From the NCBI GenBank assembly GCA_950295325.1, contig OX485808.1, positions 10,666,501 through 10,730,500 of the forward strand: a stretch of 64,000 bases of DNA, written 5' to 3'. The notes below the pieces were generated by a model. That model had not been told where the DNA came from, searched no databases, and saw nothing but the letters and a program-made list of their open reading frames with translations. Below are positions 12,901 through 23,826 of this stretch, one piece after another. The stretch is from Polytrichum commune. Its lineage: Eukaryota; Streptophyta; Polytrichopsida; Polytrichales; Polytrichaceae. How positions within the stretch are numbered: the stretch's first letter is position 1; each line of letters begins with the position of its first letter. The position numbers and the translations under genes were made by a program.

Positions 12901-15900
12901 TCCATCTCTCACTTGAGTAGGTCATCCACGATTTGCATGTGAAACGGCTGTAGTCAAGTCCCGTTTGCTTGGCATTCTTGGAGTTTGTTCTTAGGGTGGG
13001 TAGAAGGATGTTGCCTAAATCTTCAGCGCATGTTGATTGGAGTTGAGGAGAATCCCTTGATGCCTTTAGCTGCAAATTAATGTTCCATCTCTTAATCAGC
13101 GGGTCATCGATGATTTGCACGTGAAACATGTAATCTCTGATTTGCTTGGCATTCTTGGAGTTGTGTTTAGGATTGGCAAAAGCCGACATACATTGTCCTA
13201 ATTTTTTGAACCCATGATCCTGGTTGCAGGTGCTGGACTGCTTGGACGAGGACAACATCATTGGGAGAGGTGGGGCAGGAACTGTGTACAAGGGGGTGAT
13301 GCCAAGTGGAGAGATTGTGGCAGTGAAAAGACTTGCAGGCGAAGGAAAAGGCGCAGCACACGACCATGGATTCTCAGCTGAGATTCAAACTCTTGGGAAG
13401 ATTCGGCACCGGAACATCGTGCGGCTGTTAGGATGTTGCTCAAACCACGAGACCAACCTGCTTGTTTATGAGTACATGCCTAATGGAAGCCTCGGCGAGC
13501 TTCTTCACAGTAAAGATAGATCAGTACATTTGGACTGGGAAACAAGGTGCTCATCCCAAATCACTCCACTAAAATATTTCTTGGAGTTTTTGTTTTAGGG
13601 TTGACAGAAGGATGTTGCCTAATTTCTTCGGCGCATAATGTTTGGAGTCGAGGATACTTCCTTGATGCCTTGTAATCATCTTTTTCTCTCAATCGGTAGA
13701 CCATCGACGACTTGCTTGGCATCCCTGAAGGTGTTTTTGGGGTTGACAGAAGCCATCATTACCCTAATTTCTTTATTGCATATTGATTGAGGTCAAAGAT
13801 TCTTCTTGTCTTTTGGCTTCCACTGTTGCACCAATAAATTAGTTTGGGTTTTGATTTTGGCAGATACAACATTGCAGTTCAAGCCGCACATGGACTCTGC
13901 TATTTGCATCATGATTGCTCCCCTCTCATAGTCCATAGGGACGTGAAATCCAACAATATTCTTCTTGACTCGACCTTCCATGCCCACGTTGCCGACTTTG
14001 GGCTTGCAAAATTGTTCCAAGACACTGGGAAATCAGAGTCGATGTCGTCTATTGCGGGTTCTTACGGTTACATAGCTCCAGGTACAAATGTCTCCAATGT
14101 ACCCACTTCATAATTGCTTGTTCCAGGTTATCTGTTGCTGTAAATGTTTGACCTTTCAATGGAAGGTACATGAAATTATGCACTTGGAGGTTTTGCTTGA
14201 CAACACCAGGTATACCTCAGATGTCAAATAACTTGTTCCATGGTATAAGGTAGATGTGTGTTATTCAGATACTTTTTGCTCTGTAACCACTTCTCATAGG
14301 ATGTGAAACATGCAATTAGTGCAAGATGATTAGCAAATCTAAATCGTGCCCGTAGCCACTCGCCTCATATGAATATCTTATTTATTATCGAAGTGGAGGT
14401 TCTCCTGCTCATTGAGTGGTCATATAGGTCCCCCAATCATGTTTTTTATTGAGCCTAGAATGGTGAGCATTTTCTGAGTATGCAGTCTAATCTCTTTTAA
14501 ACACATGTATTTTTGGTGTCTGTTCTTAGATTCTCATCTAACCACATACCACTTAAATATAGGTCCAGATTTTTATTGCTATGTTCGATTTAGGCAAATC
14601 TACCTTAATAACTTCCAGAATTCTACCAAGAAGCAACTATTCCTACTTCTGGCAATTATGGAGATTGGTGAAAACTGATTCTTTACGGAACCATCCTAGT
14701 ATTTGACTAAAAACTAGTGTATCTCATGTCTCGAAATATACCATTTTGTTGAGATCTAAACTTTTGTATCGTAACACTAATCATTTCCTTTTTTGTGCAG
14801 AGTATGCCTACACCCTTAAGGTAAATGAGAAGAGCGACATATACAGTTTTGGAGTTGTGCTCCTGGAGCTTTTGACAGGGAAGAGGCCGATCGAGGCCGA
14901 GTTTGGAGATGGAGTGGATATCGTTCAGTGGGTACGAAGGAAAATTCAAACAAAAGACGGGATTGTCGAAGTGTTGGACCCTACAATGGGTGGTGTTGGT
15001 GTTCCTCTCCTCCAAGTAAGGCTACACTCACTAAAGATGCATTTTAATAAAAAGACATGCCCTTCTTGACGTAGTCTTCCCCATTCGAAACGTTGGAATT
15101 CATGTCACATAATTTCCTCACTGCTTATTGTATTAAATACATTTGTGGTGATTAATTTGTAGACTGTAAGATACAGATAGAGTGGAACATAAAAAGGTTA
15201 TGAATCCAGTGGAGAGGAAACTGTTGCATACGAGCTTACCTCTCATCCAATCCAACATCCAAACTCGACCTCTGAAGGTTTGTGGCTGATTCATCTTAAA
15301 TAGCTGTGACTAGACTAATTCGGGGTCTTCAAAGCTAATTCCGGTGCCAAATAAATTAAAGTATAGTAACTTCTGGACTGCGTACTACTTCAGGACTTCT
15401 ATGTTGGATAGATGAAAGGTATGCTCTTCACATGCAACAATTCCCTCTCACCCGAATGAAGGCAAGGAAATATGCAGAGTGGTGTGTGATTAGGTCTGGA
15501 TCTAAGAATGAATACGACAAAGATGTGTTGAAAAGAGATTGGATAACGTGCCCAAAATATATTAACCATTCTTAACTTCAACAGTCAACGTAACTCAGGG
15601 AAAGGTGGGGAGGGGATACATGAACACTGAATGAGCATGACAATCTTCACTTCGATAACGAATAAGATAGTCATATGAGCTCCGAAAATTATGAGGCAAA
15701 AATGGCTACGGGCACGCTTTAGATTTGCTAATTAACTCACACCAAATGCAGGTTTGAATTCTATCCTGCGAGAAGTGGTTCAGAGAGAAAATCATCCGAA
15801 TAACACACGTCTACCTTGAATGCTAACAATTTGGGGTTTGTGGGTTCCAGGAGGTGATGTTGGTCCTCAGGGTCGCGTTGTTATGCTCGAGCGACTTGCC

Positions 15901-16045
15901 TGTCGATAGACCGACCATGAGAGATGTTGTGCAGATGCTGGCAGACGCAAAACCTAAAAGCAAAGGTAGCAGTCTCGCAGACTCGCGTGAATTGAATGCC
16001 CCTGATGTTTTGAAGACGCAAGACCTTCACCTGGTGTGTGTGTGA
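7752..16045 (+). CDS. CLV1: CLV1/BAM-type LRR receptor-like kinase (subfamily XI), nine exons
   Basis: Predicted plasma-membrane receptor kinase of the CLAVATA1/BAM type, which in known members binds CLE peptides and controls meristem size. Exons: 7752-8243, 8439-8646, 9545-9915, 10346-10880, 12027-12562, 13230-13546, 13864-14081, 14801-15015, 15851-16045. All splice sites are GT-AG and join in frame to 1028 residues (BAM1 is about 1000). The sequence shows a signal peptide (1-33), an N-terminal cap with PCLWTGVTC (70-78), about 22 leucine-rich repeats, a membrane segment (about 656-680) and a kinase with glycine loop GRGGAG (726-731), Lys747, HRD (844-846) and DFG (864-866). All key residues are present, so it should be active. 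The in-frame start at 7719 is GTG, so ATG 7752 is preferred. Kinase phrases such as [20 protein letters not shown] point to CLV1/BAM; the C-lobe is also similar to PXY/TDR. Eight introns are unusual for this clade. Confidence 0.9.
8961..9544 (+). repeat. Intron 2 tandem duplication including the 3' splice site
   Basis: Two copies of about 297 bp, both beginning ACTTTTGCATCTCAACT (8961 and 9257). Both end in a near-identical acceptor: TTTCTGTGCAG at 9246 and GTGCTGTGCAG at 9544. The second is the functional acceptor of exon 3. Use of the first would hit a TAA within three codons. Confidence 0.85.
9963..9993 (+). repeat. GAT trinucleotide microsatellite in intron 3
   Basis: About ten GAT units are read directly, starting about 45 bp after the donor of exon 3. 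Confidence 0.9.
10005..10380 (+). repeat. Intron 3 duplication carrying a decoy copy of the exon 4 start
   Basis: A segment of about 188 bp is duplicated. TTGTATTTGT occurs at 10161 and again at 10349, followed in both by GGGAGAACAAACT or GGAAGAACAAACT. The upstream copy therefore includes the acceptor region and about 30 bases of exon 4. It has lost the good acceptor (CCAAG instead of TGCAG) and reaches a stop within nine codons if spliced there. The preceding phrase TTTGATCTGAATGG is also duplicated. Confidence 0.8.
10905..11950 (+). repeat. Intron 4 threefold tandem repeat
   Basis: Intron 4 (10881-12026) is mostly three diverged copies of a 240-380 bp unit. Recurring landmarks include GTTGTGCATAT at 10936 and 11280 with a degenerate copy near 11902, TTCTTAGCGTTTGGGG near 11115 with related phrases near 11493 and 11731, and GTTTTGAGAG-type phrases near 11198, 11576 and 11817. 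Confidence 0.75.
12688..13860 (+). repeat. Tandem repeat of about 185 bp filling introns 5 and 6 on both sides of exon 6
   Basis: Units starting GATGCC lie at 12688, 12875 and 13059 in intron 5 and at 13664 in intron 6. They share the landmarks TTTGCTTGGCATTC, TTGACAGAAGGATGTTGCCT and GGTCATCGA. The same unit family fills both introns, with the 317-bp kinase exon 6 (13230-13546) in the middle, so the array straddles a coding exon. The exon itself is not duplicated. Confidence 0.8.
14247..14606 (-). mobile_element. Family A MITE in intron 7 of the receptor kinase
   Basis: A 360-bp element begins AAGGTAGATG and ends ATTTAGGCAAATCTACCTT, so its ends form an imperfect terminal inverted repeat. 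Internal phrases, read on the minus strand, match other copies: GAATCTAAGAACAGACACC and GAGATTAGACTGC. It carries no coding capacity. It is oriented opposite to the copy in intron 8. Confidence 0.75.
15440..15813 (+). mobile_element. Family A MITE in intron 8 of the receptor kinase
   Basis: This copy contains GGATCTAAGAATG, AGAGATTGGATAACG, GGCTACGGGCACGCTTTAG and ends in ACACACGTCTACCTT. The left border is diverged. It shares long stretches with the reverse complement of 14247-14606, so the two elements are inverted relative to each other around exon 8. Confidence 0.7.
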
Positions 16046-16862
16046 CTGGGATTCCTGAAATTTTTAGCAGTTAAACTTGTCTGCAAATTTCAAATGTTTT
16101 CACAACAACATAACCTTCTTATCACCGGAGGTGGCCCCCTTTGTACCATGGATTTAAGTTACGGTCTTTGAATGACCTCGGCTCCACCTCCCTCTGAGAC
16201 CATTCCCCAAAATGCTATGTACACTAGTAGATTGAACAAGGTTCGCACTAGGTAGGCTAGGTAGATACACATGTCAACGTAAGTAAATTCAACCTTGTAC
16301 TCGCTCAAGCTCCAGTTATTCGCTGTGATTTGAGATAACTTATACAATGTACTCCTCAGTTTCCGAGTTGTTTCTTAGTTGAAAGCAACAATGTTTATGA
16401 TTTCTATGAATTTTGCTGATCGCTTCCAAGTACCATGTGCTTACGGTAACCCTGCTTGATCAACCATCTCCTATCAAAAATGAATGCTACACAAATCAGG
16501 ATAACTTACTTCCTTTGCTGAATTATTCAGTGTATGCACTTTCACATCGCTTCACTGATACATACGTAATTATCTATGGGGTTGTTGAATCTCGGAAGTG
16601 ATATGCCTCTATCATGCCTGTTTCTGAGTACATTATTATTATTGCACATTTTAGGTGTGCCATGCTGCCTCAGTCTCATGAAATAGTTGTCTTCAATGAG
16701 AACCTTAGATTTTAACCCTCTATGCAAGCACGAATTCACTCTAAGAGGAAGAGAGTTTGATCACATAAGCCTCTCTTTTGGCATCAAGTGCAGTACATGG
16801 CGGTGGGTGGATTGCACTTGATTTGTTACTAAAGTTGAAGCCATTGTTTGTTGGGAAGACTA

Positions 16863-17233
16863 CACTAAATATGATATTTAGTGTCTCCAATTCTAATTGC
16901 CTTGCTCAATATTAATTGTAAGCTGCAGTATAGTGTCACCAACATTAAATGTTAATCCAACATTATTTGTCATTCCTTGCAAAAAAATCGGGGATTATAG
17001 ATTTACAGTGTTGCAATTACTGTCACTTACCAAGTGAATTTTCATCCAAATTTCAATCATTCATGACAATATTTCATCACAAGTTGCTAACAAGAGAAGG
17101 TAGGGTTTTGGCCAATGGATGAACTCATCCATCATGCATGACATTACTTGTTCACTTATTCATAAAAAGTGTCATCCGAAAAGTTACCATAATGACATTA
17201 AATACCATATCTCACTAAATATCATATTTGGTG
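16863..17233. mobile_element. Family C MITE with palindromic ends, copy 1
   Basis: A 371-bp element begins CACTAAATATGATATTTAGTG and ends CACTAAATATCATATTTGGTG, so each end is itself nearly palindromic. The interior matches 23182-23535 almost throughout, including GGCCAATGGATGAACT and TTGTCATT. No ORF is present. Confidence 0.85.
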
Positions 17234-18214
17234 GTTTTCCCATGCCGTCCCGCCGGCCCGTTGCATTTGTGCATAGGAATCAATGTCCTAGGCTATCCCT
17301 AAACCGTCTGCTCAACATGCCGTCATTGACAGCCAACCATTTAATTTTTTCAGAATGGAGAACAGGTCGATGTCCACCCACCCAGTCCGTAGGTTGTCAA
17401 AATGTATATATATGATGTTTTGTAAGATAGAATCTAATTTCGGCCAATTCGACATTGTTTGAGGCTCAAAGTTTTATCAAATGCATGGCTCACACTAGGT
17501 GTTGAGTTTTGGAGTTGTATCGTTTAATAACAGGATATAAAAAATAAAATAAAGTAAAAGCATTAGTGTTTCATGAACCAATGACATTGTGATTGGGAGA
17601 CCGTTCTCCGTTACATTGATCACATTTGTACCAAGCTTCAAGGTAAAGATATTGCCTTCGTTTTAGAAGGTGGTCACCATAAATAACAAGATACATATAC
17701 CCCACTTTAAAATACCTTTTTGTGTTTTTTTTAATTTTTTTTTTTGTAAAGCTTTGAAAAAGAAAAACTATAACAACCTCAACGTAAGTTTACAGTTGCA
17801 CCAACAACTCCTCATCAAAGTGTTTTTGAAATCTAAAATTTACTTGAAAGAATATGAGGAACCTCAAGTTTTGATGGAACAAGGATCCATAGGATGATGA
17901 GATATTGTTGACATAGAGACTTAACGGCTCGGGATTTGTGGTGTCCATGTAAACTCATCAATAGTGGGTGAAGGGATGCTAGTTAAAAACAAGTCTCTTT
18001 ATAAGGTTGAGGGCTAATTCATTCCAAATGGACTCCCCTAGACTAATTTGAGATCTCTAATATTATTTTTAGAGTCAAATTGTCTTTAAATAGTCATTTA
18101 CATGTTTTTATATAATTTACTACATTTTCAACTTTGCAATGGATGAGTTTGTGTAAACACCACAAATTTCCTAGCCAAATTTAACTCCCATAGGTTTACT
18201 TGTCATTGCCAACC

Positions 18215-18610
18215 CAATCATGTATTGCTTTTGAGTTACCCTTCGATTCAACCAAAGTTTTGGTTGGGAGTTGGTTGTTTTGCATACAAAACTTTCCATG
18301 TTCAGCTAGTATTTGTTGCGTGTTTGGAGTCAATGTAGAGGTTTGAACAAAGAACATTCTAAATTGGATCATTAGGTACCAAACTCCTTTTAGCACCTCT
18401 CCATGCTTGTCAAAATGCTTGACCCTCAATGCACTCATATAGAAAATTCTTTGTTCAAACCTCCACACCAACTTCAAGCATGAATTGGAAACTTACCGAA
18501 TGTGAAAAATATTGCATACGAAACAACCAACTCCTAACTATAACTTTGGTTGAATCAAAGGATAACTCTATAATTGTTACGATATGGTGTGGTTGGAAAA
18601 AAAATTTATA
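18215..18610. mobile_element. Family D foldback element with long inverted arms
   Basis: The left arm (about 18215-18385) and right arm (about 18435-18605) are reverse complements with mismatches. ATTCAACCAAAGTTTTGGTT pairs with AACTTTGGTTGAATC, and AGGTTTGAACAAAGAA pairs with TTCTTTGTTCAAACCT. A related copy lies at 52270-52545. A transcript would form a hairpin with arms of about 170 nt. Confidence 0.75.
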
Positions 18611-19099
18611 AAGAAAACATTGAAAATGATAGGGGGAGAAGAAAGGGTCGTGGAGTAACACATATTTATCTCTCGAGGCTTCATATGGCCGTTTGCAAAA
18701 TATGGAACTTCATTTCAACTAGTCTCTACAGAGATGACTTCACATACTTTTTATGATAAAGCACTGCAGGACATTTAAATGATGCCATGTGTTTTTCTTT
18801 TCTTCTTATGGCTACTTAATTGAAGTTTCACTTATGCAAGCATCAAAGCAAAGAGGTAAGTAAGTAGAGAGATGTGTGTGTCAAGGTAGGCTTACAAATG
18901 GTGGATGGACTCAAACATTTATTATACTACAACAATTTGGCCTTTTTCTTCAACTTCTTGAGCTTCGTCATGAGCCAATGTGAACAATGTGGATGTTAGT
19001 TTGAGAATAACACGGAGCTTCTCTCGAAAATAGGTTTCGTGAGCCTTTCTTGTCTCTTGGACACGGTCCTGCAAACATAGTAACAATTCTGATTACTTT

Positions 19100-19300
19100 G
19101 TGCATCTAATTGTGAGGCAATCACTTCATAACATAACTTAGTAACGTGGGCCCTCAAAATATAACAATGAGATGTTGGGAGTTCATTTTGAATCTAAGTC
19201 ACCCTGCGCAACTTTCTGGGCATCTCACTGTTATATTCAGAGAGCCAACGGAACGAGAGCTATACGCTAAGTAATGCTATGTTTTAGTTGATTCGTGCAT
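19100..19300. repeat. Imperfect hairpin of about 200 bp
   Basis: CCCTCAAAATATAACAATGA near 19150 pairs with TCACTGTTATATTCAGAG near 19227, and ATAACTTAGTAACG with CGCTAAGTAATGCTAT further out. The arms are about 70 nt with mismatches. It could be a small foldback transposon or a small-RNA precursor; the sequence does not decide. Confidence 0.5.
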
Positions 19301-22300
19301 CTTGTAATATTGCAACCAAGCCCTCATGCTCCCTCACCCATTCTCAATAGCATAAAACTAAGATTGAAGATTGGAGTTGTTGTTGATTTGAGAATCACAA
19401 CATATTTTGAGAATTCTTGGTCCTCATTATGGCGAGTGACAAGCAGAGCTTCCAACATTATGCTCACAATACTATTAGGAAGGATATATTTATATGGGGT
19501 TTAAACAAGAGCCCACCCATTGCAAGGTAGGCAGTAAACCCCACCGTGCACCAAAGAGATTCTTGAGCAGGATAGGACCAATAGGCTCAAATTCACATCG
19601 GGTTGCCCGACGTTGGTATTTCTTTTCTTTTCTTTAGGGTCCAAGCCCATTTAGAAATGGTGAGGTTTTGCAAATACTAGGGCCATCTAAGACCATCAAT
19701 TATATAATGTGTCATGTGTGGGTGTGGGTGTTGACACAATTGCCGTCACTACACCGGCTCCGCTTGCGATTGTTCTTCAAACGGTGATGTATCCTATAAG
19801 GAAGTATCCATCCAAGGGGAGTGGGCGGGGGGTTAGGCATAGGGGGTTAATTGATAGGCATAGTGAGAATATTGTCAAGCACATGAATAAAAAGTGCACA
19901 AGCCACGATAAAAGAATATCAAGAGGTGATATGGAAGTAAAACAAGTCCATCATGCACTACAAACTTGAGGGAAACTTGTAGAACAAATTACACATGTAT
20001 CATATTAGTCTTCAAATCTTTATCAATTGATAACTCATGCCATGGGTGTAATGGATTGGGAAGGTAGAGGCCAACAATAGTTTTCGGTACTTGAATTTTC
20101 TTTAAATAAAAGAAAATAAATCCCACTTATGGAGCTTATAGCATGTCTTGAATCTATTATAAAAGTTTCCCCTGGATTTAAAATAACCTCATGTAGTGGA
20201 CTATGGGATTGCTTACCAAGCTTTGCCATATTTCTTTGCCAAAGTAGCTCCCACTGCAGAGGATTGTCATGGCCAACAATGTGTTTCCTTTTCTTCTGCT
20301 AGGACTCTGCACTGAACCTGGTGTCAAGCTCCAACCAAGTTCAGTCAACCATCTTATACATAATGGGAGATAAATTAAAGAAATTTTAACATTGAGAAGA
20401 AATCAGAGGACTTCCTAGTAGCTAAAGAACATTTTTTTTGGTGCAACAACCAATAAGGTATGCGGGTGTTATTTGGTTGGTTTTCCTACATGGACACGTA
20501 TATTTGAATAGGGTGTGCTTAGGTGTGGATCTACAAACATACACCATAAAGACACATGTTTAAAAGAGATTGGACTTTCATATTCTAGGGGGGATCGCTA
20601 AGGTGCGTGTAGAAAACCATGTGAGATCAATGATGAGCATGATTTTGATGTATGGGGGCTAAATTTTATGATATGGTATGCATAGAAATGTGGTATCTTT
20701 GGGAGAAATGGATAAAATATTGTATAAATATTATAGGGTACCATGAAAGGTAGTCCAATGTATAGTTATTGGGTATTATACTTAAAGGGTATGTTTTTTT
20801 TGGTGGGGAGAATGTTCTAGACATTAATCCGATGTGGTGATTGGGGGTTGGATCCAAATATCCATTGTCATTTTCCTCATATTTTGGGGAATTTATATGA
20901 ATAACTTATTTATTGTCAACGGACAAGGTCTTCATGACATTGGGGTCCCCCCCCCCCCCCAAATAGTGCATGAATGACTAAGATGATGAATGAAATTTTG
21001 ATTTATGTAAAGACTATATGGCATAGTTTCATGCTCTACAAATTCATTCATATTTGTCGTTATCCCTCGGGGGGTTCACTCCCTCTTATATTTTGCATAC
21101 ACGTGCGTTCGGGACCTATTTATTGGGGGGCTATTTATCTTGCAGAAAAGATTATAAGGTATGGTATTTTTCAAAATAAAGGTGTGATGGTATTTTACAT
21201 GTGATGGTATTTTACATGTAATCCTTTTTCATTATTTCAAAACCCCCTATATTATATGTAAGTTTTTTACAAAATATATCTACAATGAATATATTAGACC
21301 CTATTTTTTATTGCACGTTGTTCTACGATTTTCACCAGTGAACCCCTCGAGCGTTATCCCCTTTGAAAATGCCTAGAAGTAGATGTTTTCTGCTTATAGG
21401 GAGGGAAAACAAAAAAACACACATTATAGGTAAATACCCCCAATTAAACACCCTCGAATTACATGTATATTCCCAGCTTTTATCATTGTGTAGTGTATGA
21501 TCCACACCAAGTGACTCCTACACTCAATTGTCAATACACACCACTCATATAGACATGCACAAATTAGGTTAGTATGAGCGTAGGGTGTTATTGTATGTGT
21601 GGCCCAGTCTAAACAATAGAAGTTACACCTTTCTTTGTAATCAATGATATATGAGTTAAAGATTACCAAATAAAAGTTGTAGGAGGGAGTTGATGGCACG
21701 AGGTAGGCCCATGGCGCTTGACACTAAGCTTATTGCAACCAATATGGTCTTTAGGATATTCTGCCATGGATATTTCACCACCATTGCTTGCCATGCAACA
21801 TGAAATTGCTGGAGAACACCCAAACTTATTATCATGAGAACTCTTAATAAATATCATCACTACACATTGATATAATCAGTATCCCTTCCTTAACAGAAAA
21901 AAATAAAAAATCCATCCTAATATGCATGAAACAAACGAGCAGTTTGCTAGCAAGCATATTATGAGGTTGGATGCTCTAAAACCACCAAATTATCCAATTC
22001 AGCCTATTTATGGGTGTGTAACAAATTACAATGAAATAATTCAAGCATCCAAAACGCGTTTTGAAGAGTACTACATAAAGTTGCAACACAATCCTAGAAT
22101 TCCTCAATTCTATAGAAAATATGTAAGTGCAAAGTAAGCTCAGATCTAGAAATGACATGCTGATTCTCGAAGATCACACACTCCGTGACGTTCTGTGCGT
22201 GCATGAGCATACCGAACACCATCAACTACATATTGAAAAAACGTAATTCTATCCAAGCAAAACCGACATGATAGTATCCGACACTAGTAGCGAATTGGAA

Positions 22301-22560
22301 CGTAAGTTAGGCGATACTATCAGCATGCGTTGCACCCTTTTCCTAAGTCGCCTTGAGCCCATGCAAGTGTCCACTTCACCCACAACCGCACTTTTGTCCA
22401 CCCATTTCCAGTCACTTTATCAGAAACCGATCACGAATTAATATCACAGGGATGGTGGTTCTTCATCAATTTCTCTCTATTGCGGCTCTGACTCGGGGTG
22501 TGGTGGTTTTTAGAGCATTCAACCTCTTATGTACATAAAATGCAGGCCATGAGTGCTGCA

Positions 22561-22857
22561 CTATTCAAATGTTTTTGGCACCTGAACTTCCAGATGAAGT
22601 GCATCAACATGGTTGCGTATCGAAGAAGCATTAGCTCTCAACATTTTAGCATCTCGGGCATGCATCTCTGCAAGCTTGAAAGCCAGAGCGGCCGCGTCTT
22701 CCTGTGTCCGCCGCACAGCTTCTACCGTATCTCCAATCATCGAAACACAACTTGCCATGGCCGCCGAGGAGGGTGATTCCCCTCTCCTTCTCACCGAACC
22801 CCTTTTCCGCCTCCGGCATTCCCGAAGAGAAACCGCATTCGATAGATCTGCAGCCAT
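22561..22857 (-). CDS. Small intronless ORF, 98 residues, unknown family
   Basis: An uninterrupted frame from ATG 22857 to TAG 22561-22563. The N-terminal third is basic (CRRRKRGSVRRRGE). The middle and C-terminal parts are alanine-rich with regularly spaced hydrophobic residues (EAVRRTQEDAAALAFKLAEM), suggesting an amphipathic helix or coiled coil. Local GC is higher than the surroundings, as in coding DNA. It is wedged between repeats, with a family B copy starting about 50 bp upstream of the ATG, so it could be a captured or broken gene piece. No family is recognised. Confidence 0.4.
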   Translation of the reverse strand: MAADLSNAVSLRECRRRKRGSVRRRGESPSSAAMASCVSMIGDTVEAVRRTQEDAAALAFKLAEMHARDAKMLRANASSIRNHVDALHLEVQVPKTFE

Positions 22858-22904
22858 AGACAATTTGTTGTTTGCCTCACAGGAACAGTGAATGGGAAGA
22901 ACTG

Positions 22905-23120
22905 ACCGCTAGTTACAGATGAACCGGGTTGAGTTTGACAAGTAACCGGTTCAAGTTTGATGCTTCAGGAAATTTTGATACTAATCCCTTTAGAGTCATT
23001 TACAGAATAATCCTCAATCTAATGAAGAAGAACTGAAAAGATGTAAGCATGTAACTGGTAGTCCTTGGAAACACGAGGATCTCGACAGATTATGCCCAAA
23101 AATCTCCCCAGACACTTGCT
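22905..23120 (+). repeat. Dispersed family B element
   Basis: The element starts near GACCGCTAGTTACAGATGAA and ends near CTCCCCAGACACT, with internal GTAACTGG and CTTGGAAACACGAGGATC. Clear relatives are at 3637-3835 and 4607-4815 (same strand) and at about 410-640 and 49375-49600 (opposite strand). It is non-coding. Confidence 0.75.
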
Positions 23121-23181
23121 CACCGAAGTTCAATAATGAGAAGGCAGACGCAATTTGCTCCGTGACGTTGTGAAAAAACGA

Positions 23182-23535
23182 CACTAAATATGATATCTGG
23201 TGTCACCAATTCTAATCATCTTGCTCAAACCGCGGTATACTGTCACCAACACTAAATGTTAACCCAACATTATTTGTCATTTCTTGTAAATTTTTTGGGG
23301 GGATTATAGATTTACTTGTTTGCAACTACTGTCACTTAGCAAGTAATTTTTCAATCATCCATGACAGTAGTTCATCACAAGTTGCTGACAAGAGAAAGAC
23401 GTAGAGTTTTGGCCAATGGATGAACTTCTCCATCATCCATGACAGTATTTGTAAACTTATTCATAAGAAGTGTCATCCAAAAAGTTACCATAGTGACATC
23501 AAAATACCATATGACACTAAATATCATATTTAGTG
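23182..23535. mobile_element. Family C MITE with palindromic ends, copy 2
   Basis: A 354-bp element with the same ends and interior as 16863-17233. A looser relative rich in CACTAAATAT palindromes lies at about 62715-63020. Confidence 0.85.
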
Positions 23536-23826
23536 CAATTCTTAACTTAGTGATCCTCTATGCCTATTCATGTAGGTGGGGGGGGGGGGGTAATGCAATT
23601 CCCTTAGAGAATATTTGTAATAAAATCCACCAATTTTAGGAAGTCATTTTTGAAAAAGATGTGTTCTCTATAAACACATTTTGATTGTTATAGCTACCTG
23701 AACATGTCCTCGCTTCTAAGACATGGTAGCTGAAGAAAGAAAAAGAAAAAGGACCGTCAATGTGTTTTACTTTGACATGGGATGTCCGTTTGCCAATTCA
23801 AGCCCATGCCCGCGTGGGTATGGGTG

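Larger units (their letters stand above)
16046..22560. other. Long intergenic region of repeats
   Basis: I see no supported gene. It holds a family C element, two foldback structures, a partial family A copy (about 20457-20600, plus strand), poly-C at 20947-20960 and AT-rich DNA. An ORF of 71 codons at 21922-22137 looks somewhat protein-like but has no recognisable family and no neighbouring exon. Confidence 0.55.

Noticed and set aside
21922-22137. 71-codon plus-strand ORF of protein-like composition
   Set aside because: No family, no flanking exon and no promoter are visible, and it sits in repeat-rich DNA, so it is not called as a gene.
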